Positions 1 to 7,707 of a DNA stretch of 64,000 nt are shown one piece after another. The DNA lies in NCBI GenBank assembly GCA_035627955.1, contig DASPKU010000019.1, positions 1-64,000 of the forward strand. The letters are read 5' to 3'. The notes under the pieces were generated by a model that did no database searches, was not told the origin of the DNA, and worked only from the letters and a program-made list of their open reading frames with translations. Numbering within the stretch: the first letter of the stretch is position 1; each line of letters opens with the position of its first letter. The translations under genes were made by a program, and so were the position numbers. The stretch is from Phycisphaerales bacterium. GTDB lineage: Bacteria; Planctomycetota; Phycisphaerae; Phycisphaerales; UBA1924.

Positions 1-849
1 CATGGAGTCCTTCACCCACGCGAGGGTCTGCCGCCAGACCTTGAGCTCTTCGAGCACGCTGGCGAACACGGCGAACTGCGGCCCCGCAGGCGCGGCCACG
101 TACCAGACCGCCCCGGGTCGGGAGTTTGCCGCCGCAAGGCCAAGCGCGGGCCGTAGGAGCCCCTGTAGGCCCTCTACGCCGTCGTTGGCGATCTCCAGCG
201 CCTGCTCAGTCTTGCCGACATAGGAGACGCCGTAGGGCGGGTCGGTGAGGATGAGATCGGCGCGGGAGCCGGCGAGCACGCGGGCAACGTCGGCCTCCTT
301 CGTGCTGTCGCCGCAGAGAAGGCGGTGCTCGCCCAAGACCCAGAGGTCGCCGGGCTTTGAGATCGCGGTGGTGGGGGGCTCGGGGACCTCGTCCTCCTGC
401 ACCTCCGTGGGCCGTAGCTCCTCGATGAGGTCGTCGAGCTCGGCCTGGTTGAAGCCGGTCACCTCCAGCATCTCCAAGGGCAGAGACTCCAGCAGGCGCG
501 TCAGCGTCTCGTCGTCCCATTCAGCCAGCTCGCTGGTGCGGTTGTCGGAGATCGCAAAAGCGGTCGCCTCCACCTCGCTCTCGTCCACGACCACGCAGGC
601 CAGGTGGGACCAGCCGAGCTGCTTCGCGGCCAGGAGTCGGCCGTTGCCGGCGCGGACCACCATGCCCTGGCGCTGCACGACGATGGGGAACCGCTGGCCG
701 AAGCGCTTGAGAGACCCCGCGATCGCGGCGAGGTTGCGCTCGTTGTGCTTGCGGGCGTTGGAGGGGTCGAGGGTGAGCTCGGTAAGAGGTACAGCGAGGT
801 GCCTCAACGGCTCGGCGATGTACGTGAGGTGTGCGCGTGCGTCCTGCAC
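1..849 (-). CDS. ParB-like / DPPY-type DNA methyltransferase (3' end cut off by the window)
   Basis: The gene runs leftward off the window edge, leaving about 283 visible residues. An N-terminal ParB/sulfiredoxin-like part carries LDPSNARKHNERNLAAI (about residue 24) and VVRAGNGRLLAAKQLGW. It is followed by PGDLWVLGEHRLLCGDST (about residue 170) and DPPYGVSYVG (about residue 203), the catalytic motif of amino-methyltransferases that make N6-methyladenine or N4-methylcytosine. This ParB-plus-methylase architecture is common in phages and integrated elements, where it modifies DNA without a cognate nuclease. The start is uncertain: GTG at 849 and TTG at 852 follow a GGGAG, but the frame stays open upstream to an ATG at 1080. 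I chose 849 because the recognisable family sequence begins there. It lies in the integrated element, with nuclease genes 1.6 kb to the right. The rest of the catalytic domain lies outside the window. Confidence 0.85.
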   Translation of the reverse strand, partial: MQDARAHLTYIAEPLRHLAVPLTELTLDPSNARKHNERNLAAIAGSLKRFGQRFPIVVQRQGMVVRAGNGRLLAAKQLGWSHLACVVVDESEVEATAFAISDNRTSELAEWDDETLTRLLESLPLEMLEVTGFNQAELDDLIEELRPTEVQEDEVPEPPTTAISKPGDLWVLGEHRLLCGDSTKEADVARVLAGSRADLILTDPPYGVSYVGKTEQALEIANDGVEGLQGLLRPALGLAAANSRPGAVWYVAAPAGPQFAVFASVLEELKVWRQTLAWVKDSM

Positions 850-1262
850 CAATGTTGAGCTCCCATTGCTCCTCCAGATGTGTTTTACGCGCACTCGGCG
901 CTGCCGAGCAAGACCCACGTTGATCAAAGACAACTGCTTGGCGTCAAGAGGCACGACATGGCTTGTCGGGGCCCACCCCGGCAACGAAGAAAAAAACACA
1001 AATCCGAGCGTGTCCACCGAGAGTTCGCTCGGTTCTAAGTTGATCTGAGGAGTGTGGCAATGTCGCGTCTGTTCCCGCATTGACCGCACCAACCCCCGCT
1101 GGGTAGCTTCAGGTGAGAGCGCTTCTGGTCGGCTCCGCTGGAGGTAAGACCGAAAGCATTGCGCTGGGGGGCCATGCCAAGGCGGTCACAACTGGATCAT
1201 CGTCGCGGCCTGGGCCGTAGCGCTCCCGTTCACCCTGTACTACTTCTGAAAGGCGAATCCCC
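850..1262. other. 413-bp gap, no gene recognised
   Basis: This gap separates the divergently oriented methyltransferase and lipoprotein genes. The minus-strand methylase frame stays open through most of it, so part could be an N-terminal extension of that gene. A plus-strand stretch at about 1193-1249 would encode a short hydrophobic peptide ending in LPFTLYYF, but it has no start codon after its upstream stop. No RNA gene or terminator was recognised. Confidence 0.5.
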
Positions 1263-2411
1263 ATGCTCGCAAGAACCCTGATGCTCGCTGGCGCTGCAAC
1301 CCTCATTTTCGCTGGGGGCGGGTGCAGCTCCAAGTTCAAAACCGAACTCATTTCTCAGATGCCGTCGGACGTTTCCGGAGGGATCTACTACTACCTGCCA
1401 AAGACCGTGGTTCGTCTCCAAGTCGAGTACGAGTTGGCGAAGACGACCGAGTGGTTCGCGGGTAAGGACGGAAAGCCGGACAAGACAAGAGGTGAGGTCA
1501 AGACGAAGCACTCGGTCGATGTGAAGAGCGTGGCTGCCACCCCGATCTTGGTCCCTGACACCGCATACTTGTGCCGAGTGGACCTAAGCGAGCTCAACTC
1601 GGCCACGGTTGCGATCACCGACGGAATCATAAACCTCACGGACTCCGGCCTGCTCTCGTCCGTGAACGTTCCGTTCGCAGACAAAACCGCGGACATCGCA
1701 GTGTCGGTCGTGAAGACCGGGATCAGTATCGCGGCGGCAGTGACCGTCCTGGACGTAGATCCGGAGCCGAAGGTCTCCGAGCGGGAGGTGGTCCGCACCC
1801 AGATTGCTACCGTGGTGCTTACGGAGTCGAACTTCAGAGAGGGCGTGTACAGCGACCTCGAGCGCGCCAAGTCGCTGTTCTCTGGGATCACGAACGAGAT
1901 CAAAGAGGTGAAGGTGGTTCTCAGAGAGGTGTCCAGTCGGCCGCCGGCAAATGCTGGCGCGCTGCAACCCAGCGATCAGACGCCAATCCTTGAGCCCACC
2001 AACGCGGAGGAGTTGACGAGTTTCGATGGTGCTGTGGTGCGCATCCCGAAGCCATACATCATGGAGACCTCCATAGGCGGTGCGTTGGTGGACTCGCAGG
2101 TGGTGAGTTTGCCCCAACACGGGCCGATCGCTTACGTCCCCATCTCGTCGAAACGATTCACCAACAACTCTGTAATGGTGAAGCTGTCAGCAACGAGCGG
2201 TGCAGTCACTGAGGTGAAGCTGACGACCGGAAGTTCTGGGCAAGGTGCCGCGAAGGCCGCCGAAGATGTTGCAGCGCAACTCGCAGGTGCGAAGAACGCT
2301 CTTCTCGACGCACAAAAGACGGCGGCAGAGAAGGAGGCCGAGCTGCTCAAGAAAGAGAAGGAGCTGGAGGAAGCGAAGCGCGCGCTTGAGGAAGCGAGGA
2401 AGAAGCCCTGA
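1263..2411 (+). CDS. Predicted lipoprotein with C-terminal coiled coil
   Basis: This 382-aa protein starts with a signal peptide ending in a lipobox-like IFAGGGCSS (about residues 15-23), so it should be lipidated on Cys21 and held at a membrane facing away from the cytoplasm. Next comes YYYLPKTVVRLQVEYEL, which resembles the start of DUF4831-type proteins, though I could not confirm this. The middle is Ser/Thr/Val-rich and beta-like. The last 60 residues, rich in Lys, Glu and Ala (EKEAELLKKEKELEEAKRA), should form a coiled coil. GAAAGGCG upstream of the ATG is a fair ribosome site. The gene stands alone between the methyltransferase and the nuclease operon. Its role is unknown: a surface or exclusion function would suit an integrated element, but nothing in the sequence shows it. 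Confidence 0.75.
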   Translation: MLARTLMLAGAATLIFAGGGCSSKFKTELISQMPSDVSGGIYYYLPKTVVRLQVEYELAKTTEWFAGKDGKPDKTRGEVKTKHSVDVKSVAATPILVPDTAYLCRVDLSELNSATVAITDGIINLTDSGLLSSVNVPFADKTADIAVSVVKTGISIAAAVTVLDVDPEPKVSEREVVRTQIATVVLTESNFREGVYSDLERAKSLFSGITNEIKEVKVVLREVSSRPPANAGALQPSDQTPILEPTNAEELTSFDGAVVRIPKPYIMETSIGGALVDSQVVSLPQHGPIAYVPISSKRFTNNSVMVKLSATSGAVTEVKLTTGSSGQGAAKAAEDVAAQLAGAKNALLDAQKTAAEKEAELLKKEKELEEAKRALEEARKKP

Positions 2412-2427
2412 ATCCAAGTTGGCTGCG

Positions 2428-3789
2428 TCATTGCCGCCCGGAAAGCAGATCCCGTAGTTCGTCCACCTTCATTGCGGGCGTCTTCAGGTGAATGATCGCG
2501 TGGCAGTTCGGGCACACGGGGCGTAGGTCCTTCACCGGATCCAGTGTGTACTCCCTCCCGATCGACGCCACCGGGTTGAGATGGTGGGCATGGATGAAGC
2601 CCTCCGCGATCTCGCCGTACCGGTCCTCCATTTTCAACCCGCAGCAGTAGCAGCCCGTGCCCCAGTGCTTTACGCATGCCGCCTTCGCTTTGCGGCTGCG
2701 CTCATAGGCGTTGACGGTTATCTGCCTCACCGCGCCCTCTCTAACGAGGGTTGCAGGGACTTCGTCGGGGCTCGTTAGGTCGTCTGTCACGGCCTGCACT
2801 CCCCAGTGCACCTTTACCGGCGTTTCGTCAAACGTCTGAGTTGCCCGCGCGAGCCCGTGATAGGTGAACATGGCCCTGTCGTGCTCGCGGGTGAACAGGT
2901 GGACAGGCGTGCGGCCGCTCACCATTGCCTGAATGCGCGGTTGCCACACCGTCGTGCCGTTCTTCCCATACCACGCGAACTCGCTGTCGCTGAGCCAGCG
3001 ATTCCCGTAGTTGTGACCAGTCCTGGCCTCACCCAGCGTTGAGAAGATGATGAACTCCCCCCCGAGCTCTGTGTAGCCCGTGTCGAAGTCGCCGCCCTTC
3101 CCGGGAAGCCCTGCTAGTTCCCGCAACATGGCACGGGAGTACTGCTGACCAACTGCGAGTCGGTTCCCAGGAAGCTTCGGTGCGCGAGGGACGAGGAGCG
3201 AACGGACCAGCGCGGCTTCGTCGGGGTGGTCCTCCAAACGTTGCTTCAGGATCTCACGAAGGTGCTTCTGGCCGGGTCGATCTTTCGGATCGGCCGCGAT
3301 GAGGAAGGGGAAACCCAGATCCCGCAAGGCTGCGCTGACGTTTCGGATCGCGAATGTGCTGGAATTGGTGCGGCCAAGCTCCCGGTCTAGCGCCTCGGCT
3401 TCGCTCGAGACTGACGGAGCCTTGCCTGCGATGTGCGCACGCACCATGCCCATGTACACAGTGATCACACGTTGGATCTCATCATCGCTCCATCTCTCCC
3501 CCGCTGGACCCAGGCGCTCGATCCGAAAACCGAGGTTTCGGAGATAATGGTTCGCTTGCCCCGGCGCTTCGCCGCCGCTGAAATCAGCGGGCCCGAGTGG
3601 CTGTCCAAAGGCGTGCCCGGCAGCAACCCCCACGAGGGCCTTGGGCGCGTACGCCTTGTTGTTCACGATGGCTTCGTATCCGGTATGTGGCCCGAACTCT
3701 CGTCCCAAGCCCGCGTCGATGTCCGAAGCGGCGAGCAGGACGTGGTCGCGAGTGATACCTGGCGGGATGGATTTGGGCATACGGGTCAC
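2428..3789 (-). CDS. HNH endonuclease, McrA-like type IV restriction enzyme (probable)
   Basis: This 453-aa protein ends in a clear zinc-bound HNH nuclease domain: CYCCGLKMEDRYG, then FIHAHHLNPV, then LRPVCPNCHAIIH (residues about 385-440). The N-terminal 90 residues (KAYAPKALVGVAAGHAFG ... ADFSGGE ... YLRNLGFRI) resemble the head domain of the Streptomyces McrA-type enzyme (ScoMcrA). The middle (NRWLSDSEFAWYGKNGTTVW ... PVHLFTRE) resembles DUF3427-type modules. Together these suggest a modification-dependent nuclease that reads altered DNA bases and cuts, although I see no proven SRA domain. Translation starts at GTG 3789, or at ATG 3780 three codons on. It is the downstream gene of a two-gene operon, 28 bp after the NucS-like nuclease gene. 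Product class is certain; specificity is inferred. Confidence 0.85.
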   Translation of the reverse strand: MTRMPKSIPPGITRDHVLLAASDIDAGLGREFGPHTGYEAIVNNKAYAPKALVGVAAGHAFGQPLGPADFSGGEAPGQANHYLRNLGFRIERLGPAGERWSDDEIQRVITVYMGMVRAHIAGKAPSVSSEAEALDRELGRTNSSTFAIRNVSAALRDLGFPFLIAADPKDRPGQKHLREILKQRLEDHPDEAALVRSLLVPRAPKLPGNRLAVGQQYSRAMLRELAGLPGKGGDFDTGYTELGGEFIIFSTLGEARTGHNYGNRWLSDSEFAWYGKNGTTVWQPRIQAMVSGRTPVHLFTREHDRAMFTYHGLARATQTFDETPVKVHWGVQAVTDDLTSPDEVPATLVREGAVRQITVNAYERSRKAKAACVKHWGTGCYCCGLKMEDRYGEIAEGFIHAHHLNPVASIGREYTLDPVKDLRPVCPNCHAIIHLKTPAMKVDELRDLLSGRQ

Positions 3790-3817
3790 TACCTGCTCGG
3801 GTCAGGAGTCGTGGGTG

Positions 3818-4753
3818 TTATGCTTTCTGGAGCCTAAAGCTGACCTGGTACTTGTAGAACTCGATGGCCGGCGTGACTGAGAGCGCTCGCCGCAGCTTGG
3901 GGTCTTCCTCCGATGCGATGATCACGCCTCGCACGTCCTGGCCTTCCTCGGCAAGCTCGTCCTGGACGAAGCCCATGTACCGGAGGATCTGCCCTACGGC
4001 CACGTCGCTCGCGCGCCCCCTTTTGAGCTCGACCACCAGGAGCCTCTTCTTGCTCTTGCTGATGGCCAGAATGTCGATCGGGCCGGTGTCGGTGGGGTAC
4101 TGCTTGCCCACCCGTTCTCCGTCCTCGGAATAGACCTCGTACTCGCGGCCGAGCTCCGTCTGAGCCCAGTTCTCGACGAGGAAGTCCTCTAGGTGCTTCT
4201 CCATCACGAACTCGGCTGTGTCCTCTATGCCGGCTTCGCCTGCGCCAGGGATAGGAGGCTGCACCGGCCCCGCGCCCCCTAAGAGGAGTTCGATCTCCGC
4301 ACGGTGCTTGTTCAGATCGACCACGGTCCCCTGCGTGAAGGTGGAAGCCCGCAGCTCGGCCGACATTTCCGACTTCTGGATGGTGCGGTCCAACCAGCGC
4401 ACTGGCCGGCGGTGCTGGAGAATCGCACCCCCCCGGTAGAAGTAGTCGCCGGTTACTTCGCACACTCGGCAAGAGCCGCGTCCGTCCGGACAAAGCACGA
4501 TGTCGCCAACCAGAATCCCCCGCGACACGGTCCACAGCGCTGCCATGGCGAGCCCCGCACCGATCTTGGTCTTCTGCGGGTGGACCTTCTGGAATTTTGG
4601 GATGAACTCCCGGTTGAAGTCCTGCCAGCGGTCGTGGAACTGGCCGCTCAGGTCCTCATCGATCTCGTAGTCGGTTCCGATGAAACCCTCACCGAAGCAC
4701 GCTTCGGCGTGGGCGCTTCCCTTTCCCAACATCACCCGGTAGTAGTTCCTCAT
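3818..4753 (-). CDS. NucS-like (DUF91) PD-(D/E)XK endonuclease with N-terminal reader-like domain
   Basis: This 311-aa protein has two parts. Residues 1-155 (MRNYYRVMLGKGSAHAEACF, GFIGTDYEI, GDIVLCPDGRGSCRV, RRPVRWLDRT) form a domain seen at the N-terminus of Mrr-type restriction proteins, possibly PUA-like. Residues about 190-311 carry a PD-(D/E)XK nuclease of the NucS/DUF91 kind: FLVENW, GPIDILA, LLVVELKRG and GQILRYMGFV supply the usual E, D, ExK and Q. The start is ATG 4753, preceded by GGAGG. An upstream ATG at 4879 would add 42 residues unlike the family and would run into the TGGCAC sites. It heads an operon with the HNH gene. The likely role is DNA cleavage in defence against phages or plasmids, inferred from the fold and the neighbours. 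Confidence 0.85.
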   Translation of the reverse strand: MRNYYRVMLGKGSAHAEACFGEGFIGTDYEIDEDLSGQFHDRWQDFNREFIPKFQKVHPQKTKIGAGLAMAALWTVSRGILVGDIVLCPDGRGSCRVCEVTGDYFYRGGAILQHRRPVRWLDRTIQKSEMSAELRASTFTQGTVVDLNKHRAEIELLLGGAGPVQPPIPGAGEAGIEDTAEFVMEKHLEDFLVENWAQTELGREYEVYSEDGERVGKQYPTDTGPIDILAISKSKKRLLVVELKRGRASDVAVGQILRYMGFVQDELAEEGQDVRGVIIASEEDPKLRRALSVTPAIEFYKYQVSFRLQKA

Positions 4754-4839
4754 CGGGCCTCCACACGGGAGTCTACAAGGCTTTGGGGATGGGTCTAAGT
4801 GCCTTTGTTCGAGCGACCTGAGGCACGCAGCGGCACCCT

Positions 4840-4879
4840 TGGCACGGTGTGTGCCAGAAACTTGGCACGTATATGGCAC
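4840..4879. repeat. Four helically phased TGGCAC sites
   Basis: TGGCAC occurs at 4840, 4863 and 4874, and its reverse complement GTGCCA at 4851. The start-to-start spacing is 11, 12 and 11 bp, close to one helical turn. They lie 28 bp from the tRNA-Tyr fragment and about 90 bp upstream of the nuclease operon start. Arm-type integrase sites next to an att core would look like this; so would operators for the nuclease operon. Confidence 0.65.
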
Positions 4880-4906
4880 AGAGGTTTTGCGGAACGCGAG
4901 CTGGTG

Positions 4907-4963
4907 CTGTAAAACAAGGGGTTCCGGATAGGTGCCCCGGTAGGTTCAAATCCTAGTACCCCA
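4907..4963 (+). pseudogene. Displaced 3' half of tRNA-Tyr(GTA), probable element attachment site
   Basis: CTGTAAA (4907-4913) matches the tRNA-Tyr anticodon loop with anticodon GTA. It is followed by a 3' anticodon strand, a long class II variable arm (GGGG...CCCC), a T arm with loop TTCAAAT (4945-4951) and an acceptor strand TACCCCA. No D arm or 5' acceptor strand precedes it, so this is not a working tRNA. The outermost T-stem pair is G-G, as expected for a copy no longer under selection. Elements that integrate into the 3' half of a tRNA leave this kind of fragment at their far end. The intact tRNA-Tyr should lie left of the window. Confidence 0.7.
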
Positions 4964-4971
4964 GTTTCTTC

Positions 4972-5000
4972 GAGCCGCCGCTCTGTGGCGGCTCTTTTCT
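4972..5000 (+). terminator. Intrinsic terminator after the tRNA-Tyr fragment
   Basis: GAGCCGCC pairs with GGCGGCTC around a 7-nt loop and is followed by TTTTCT. It lies 8 bp after the tRNA 3' end, so it is probably the original chromosomal tRNA-Tyr terminator. This places the element boundary just to its left. Confidence 0.85.
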
Positions 5001-5043
5001 GTTAACCAGATCGCAGGTGGCCCGCCCTCCGCCATCGTGCTTC

Positions 5044-6321
5044 TCAGCACCCGCCGCCACCCAGCACGCGGAAGAACGCCTCGATGTCCTGATCGGTCCC
5101 CGTGTCGCCATCGCCATTGAAGTCCGAGCCCTTGGCCCAGCAGAGCGGGCAGCAGTGGCCCCCCAGGCACGCGAAGAAGGCCTCAATGTCGGCGTCGGTT
5201 CCGGATTGACCGTCGTTATCGAAGTCCGCGCTGCCGCAGATGGGGATGGTGGCGACCCACACGCCGGTGTAAGAGAGGGTGTCCGACGCCCGCAGTTCGC
5301 CCTGGCCCATCAGCGTGCGACCGTCGGCGCTGATATCGACAGTCCAGCGGAGCTGGCCGACGGCATCGGGGGGCAGCTGAACGCCGTGCCGACGAAGGAA
5401 GTTCTCAGTGGTCGATGCGCCGGCCGTGGGGCTCCAGACCATCGCGGTCGCGCCCGTCGAGGAGGAGACCTGACCGACGAAGAGACTGCCGTCGGGCGTC
5501 ACGTTACCGAAGTACGCGCCGGTGGGGCCTGAGTGTCCCTCGAGCGATTGGAAACCTCGCGCCGCGGTCCAGAACTGCCAGCTAAGGTCCGGACGCTGCG
5601 CGTGCATGGCCGTGCCGTCGGCGTTGATGCAGCTCACCCACACGTCGGGCAGCAGCACCGTGCGCCCGCCCGAGAGCGTCCACCGCACCGCGGCGTAGGA
5701 GTTCTGCCCGACACGCTCATGGCCGAGCACGGCCGATCCGTTGTAGGTCAGCTTGCGCGGGATCGCCCACTGCGGGATGTTGAACAACTGCGATCCGCCC
5801 TCGGCGGTCCAGGTGAAAGCGAAGGGGGCTGGGCTTGCCGACGAGTTGAGCGATCCCAGGACCACGCGCCCGTCGCCGCTCACCAGGCCGCTGCCCGCCG
5901 CGGTGTTCAGCGGCACTCCCGGCGGGAGCGGCAGGGCCGACATGCCCGTTTCGGCGGTCCAGCGGAACGTGCGGATGGTGCCCATGCTGCCGGCGGACTC
6001 GCCGACGATGACGCTGCCGTCATCGCTCACGTCGTACGCGGCCGACCCAATGAAGGAGGACTCGCCTCCGGGCAGCACGCCAAGCGACTGCAGGCCACCG
6101 TCAGCCGACCATCGGAAGGCACGACGCTGGTTGTTCGCAAGGCTCCGTGCGTGACCCACGATCACGCGCCCATCGGCACTCATCGCTTGTGCCGTCAAGA
6201 CCTCGTACCCGGGCAGGACGCCGATCCAGCGGAACGACTGTCCCGCGGCCGTTTGTTGCAGGCAGGCCGCGCAGAGAGCGCCGGCGAGAACGCTCACCCG
6301 AGAGATGGTGCTGGTCCGCAT
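5044..6321 (-). CDS. Exported HAF-repeat protein with dockerin-like C-terminal tail
   Basis: This 425-aa protein has a signal peptide (residues 1-27, ending AAGQS) and then several HAF-type repeats. Each reads roughly FRW-(S/T)-x-GG-x-x-x-LG-x-LPGG followed by A-x-D-V-S-x-DG-x-V-I-VG, as in GSVIVGES and GRVIVGHA, suggesting a beta-propeller-like extracellular domain. The last 65 residues hold two Asp-rich calcium-loop motifs (DFDNDGQSGTDADIE and DFNGDGDTGTDQDIE) with FFACLGG, a CC-x-x-C and a terminal Cys. This tail recurs on two other exported proteins in the window. A GGGAGG lies just upstream of the ATG. It should act outside the cytoplasm; substrate and partner are unknown. Confidence 0.85.
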   Translation of the reverse strand: MRTSTISRVSVLAGALCAACLQQTAAGQSFRWIGVLPGYEVLTAQAMSADGRVIVGHARSLANNQRRAFRWSADGGLQSLGVLPGGESSFIGSAAYDVSDDGSVIVGESAGSMGTIRTFRWTAETGMSALPLPPGVPLNTAAGSGLVSGDGRVVLGSLNSSASPAPFAFTWTAEGGSQLFNIPQWAIPRKLTYNGSAVLGHERVGQNSYAAVRWTLSGGRTVLLPDVWVSCINADGTAMHAQRPDLSWQFWTAARGFQSLEGHSGPTGAYFGNVTPDGSLFVGQVSSSTGATAMVWSPTAGASTTENFLRRHGVQLPPDAVGQLRWTVDISADGRTLMGQGELRASDTLSYTGVWVATIPICGSADFDNDGQSGTDADIEAFFACLGGHCCPLCWAKGSDFNGDGDTGTDQDIEAFFRVLGGGGC

Positions 6322-6426
6322 TGTGGTCCTCCCGACTCGTGGAGGGTTGAACCGGACCGCGTTAGCTGCGGTTGCACGACTGGTGCGGGTTTTGATTCTG
6401 TGTGGGGCCTGTTGCGAACGAGGCCC

Positions 6427-7602
6427 TTACGCACGCGTCCAACGCTCCAGCCGCTCGGCCCGCCGGGTCAGACGCTCACTGCCGACCGCGTCACCCACGC
6501 GCTTGAGGGCGCTCGCCGCCGCTCTGATGCGCAGCAGCTCGTACTCCGCGGCCAGGCGGGCGACCTCCCGGGCGGCCCGCACCACCCGCACGCCGCGCTC
6601 GCCGGAGCTGAAGCCCGCGAGCATCTCGCGCACGCGTTCCGCGGCCGCGGCGTGGCGCTCAAGTCGGTGCTGGCGGTAGTAGGCCTGCACCTCGTCCACG
6701 ACCTGGCGGTACTCGTCCACACGCGTCCGCACGCGGTCAACGCGGCTGTGGTCGATCGGCTCGCTGAGCGCGGCGGTGAGGCGCTCCTCCTCGCGACGCG
6801 CGGCGAGCTCCTGCTCCACACGCAGCATGAGCTGCGACCGCCGATCCCAGTACGCATCCATCGCAGCCTCGAGCATGCGTGCGTCCACACCTAAACCCTC
6901 GGCGCAAGACTGCACGGCCACTCGACCGGTCACGTCCACCATCGTCGATTCAGTCAGGTGCCCCGGCCCGACCTCCGCGTGCGGGCGGCCGTCCTGGAAC
7001 GCGGGGTAGCCGAGCTCCTCCAGCACCTTGCACACGATCTCGGAGCAGAAGCGGCCCTCGTCGTGCCGCCGGCGTGACGATCCCGAAGGCCGGTGCAGCG
7101 CCTGGTGGAAGTCCATCGCTTCGAGCACAACCGACGCGACCCCTTCCAGCGGCCCCGCGGCCTTGCTCAGCCTGCCGAGGCGAGAGTACGGCTGCACCTT
7201 GCGATCAACGATCGCGCCGAGCATGAGCGACAGGTCGGCTTCTGCAATCGAACCAGGCTCCAGGCCGGCAAGCCCGGGGTGCCGCAGCACGCGGGCATCG
7301 ACGACCTGCGGCAGCACGACCAGCGGGCCGTGACGAGGAGCCTCGATCACCGCGGGCGCGGCGGCCCCGACGCCGTGGTCGTCGGCCTCGAACAGGTGGC
7401 TCCGGTCGACGAACATCGCCGCGTGCGAGAAGCGGCTGGGGTGCGACAGCGACACGCCCACGGCCTCAAGGCCGGTGGCCCGCACCAGCAGCACATCGCC
7501 CGGCCGCAGCAGGTCCTGCCGCAGGCACACCAACATCTCTCCGGCGTCAGGTGACCCGTGCACTTGCATGCGCCACATCATAAACCCACGGCCAACAAGC
7601 AC
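6427..7602 (-). CDS. YiiX/YebB-like NlpC/P60-type cysteine hydrolase
   Basis: The N-terminal half contains RPGDVLLVRATG and SRFSHAAMFVD, with the catalytic-type His, and later GRFCSEIVCKVLEELG, with the catalytic-type Cys. This His-before-Cys order is that of permuted papain-like amidases of the YiiX/YebB (DUF830) family, which cut or transfer amide bonds in peptidoglycan or lipids. The C-terminal 170 residues are Arg/Glu/Ala-rich and probably helical, with no recognisable domain. No signal peptide is obvious, so it may be cytoplasmic. The start is GTG 7602; ATGs at 7581, 7578 and 7569 are alternatives, and none has a strong ribosome site. It is divergent from ohr. Confidence 0.75.
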   Translation of the reverse strand: MLVGRGFMMWRMQVHGSPDAGEMLVCLRQDLLRPGDVLLVRATGLEAVGVSLSHPSRFSHAAMFVDRSHLFEADDHGVGAAAPAVIEAPRHGPLVVLPQVVDARVLRHPGLAGLEPGSIAEADLSLMLGAIVDRKVQPYSRLGRLSKAAGPLEGVASVVLEAMDFHQALHRPSGSSRRRHDEGRFCSEIVCKVLEELGYPAFQDGRPHAEVGPGHLTESTMVDVTGRVAVQSCAEGLGVDARMLEAAMDAYWDRRSQLMLRVEQELAARREEERLTAALSEPIDHSRVDRVRTRVDEYRQVVDEVQAYYRQHRLERHAAAAERVREMLAGFSSGERGVRVVRAAREVARLAAEYELLRIRAAASALKRVGDAVGSERLTRRAERLERWTRA

Positions 7603-7635
7603 GTTGTCGGTTGCCCCCCAGCACCGTCAGTCGCC

Positions 7636-7662
7636 GTTTTCACTTTTCGTTTTTCACTTTTC
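7636..7662. repeat. Tandem 13-bp direct repeat upstream of ohr
   Basis: GTTTTCACTTTTC is followed directly by GTTTTTCACTTTT. It lies between the divergent hydrolase and ohr genes, upstream of a possible ohr -10 (TACAGT, 7678-7683). It could be a regulator site (ohr is often under OhrR), but it is not palindromic and may be simple T-rich sequence. Confidence 0.4.
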
Positions 7663-7707
7663 CGTTTCTCCGCCCGGTACAGTTCCGCCCATTCAGAGGA
7701 GCCGCCC

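Noticed and set aside
1193-1249. Small hydrophobic peptide gene ending LPFTLYYF
   Set aside because: The frame has a stop upstream and no usable start codon after it.
4881-4963. A complete tRNA gene
   Set aside because: There is no D arm and no 5' acceptor strand to pair with TACCCCA, so only a 3' half is present.
6427-6930. Separate gene in the Arg/Glu-rich second half of the YiiX-like protein
   Set aside because: The frame is continuous with the catalytic domain, and no start signal separates the two parts.
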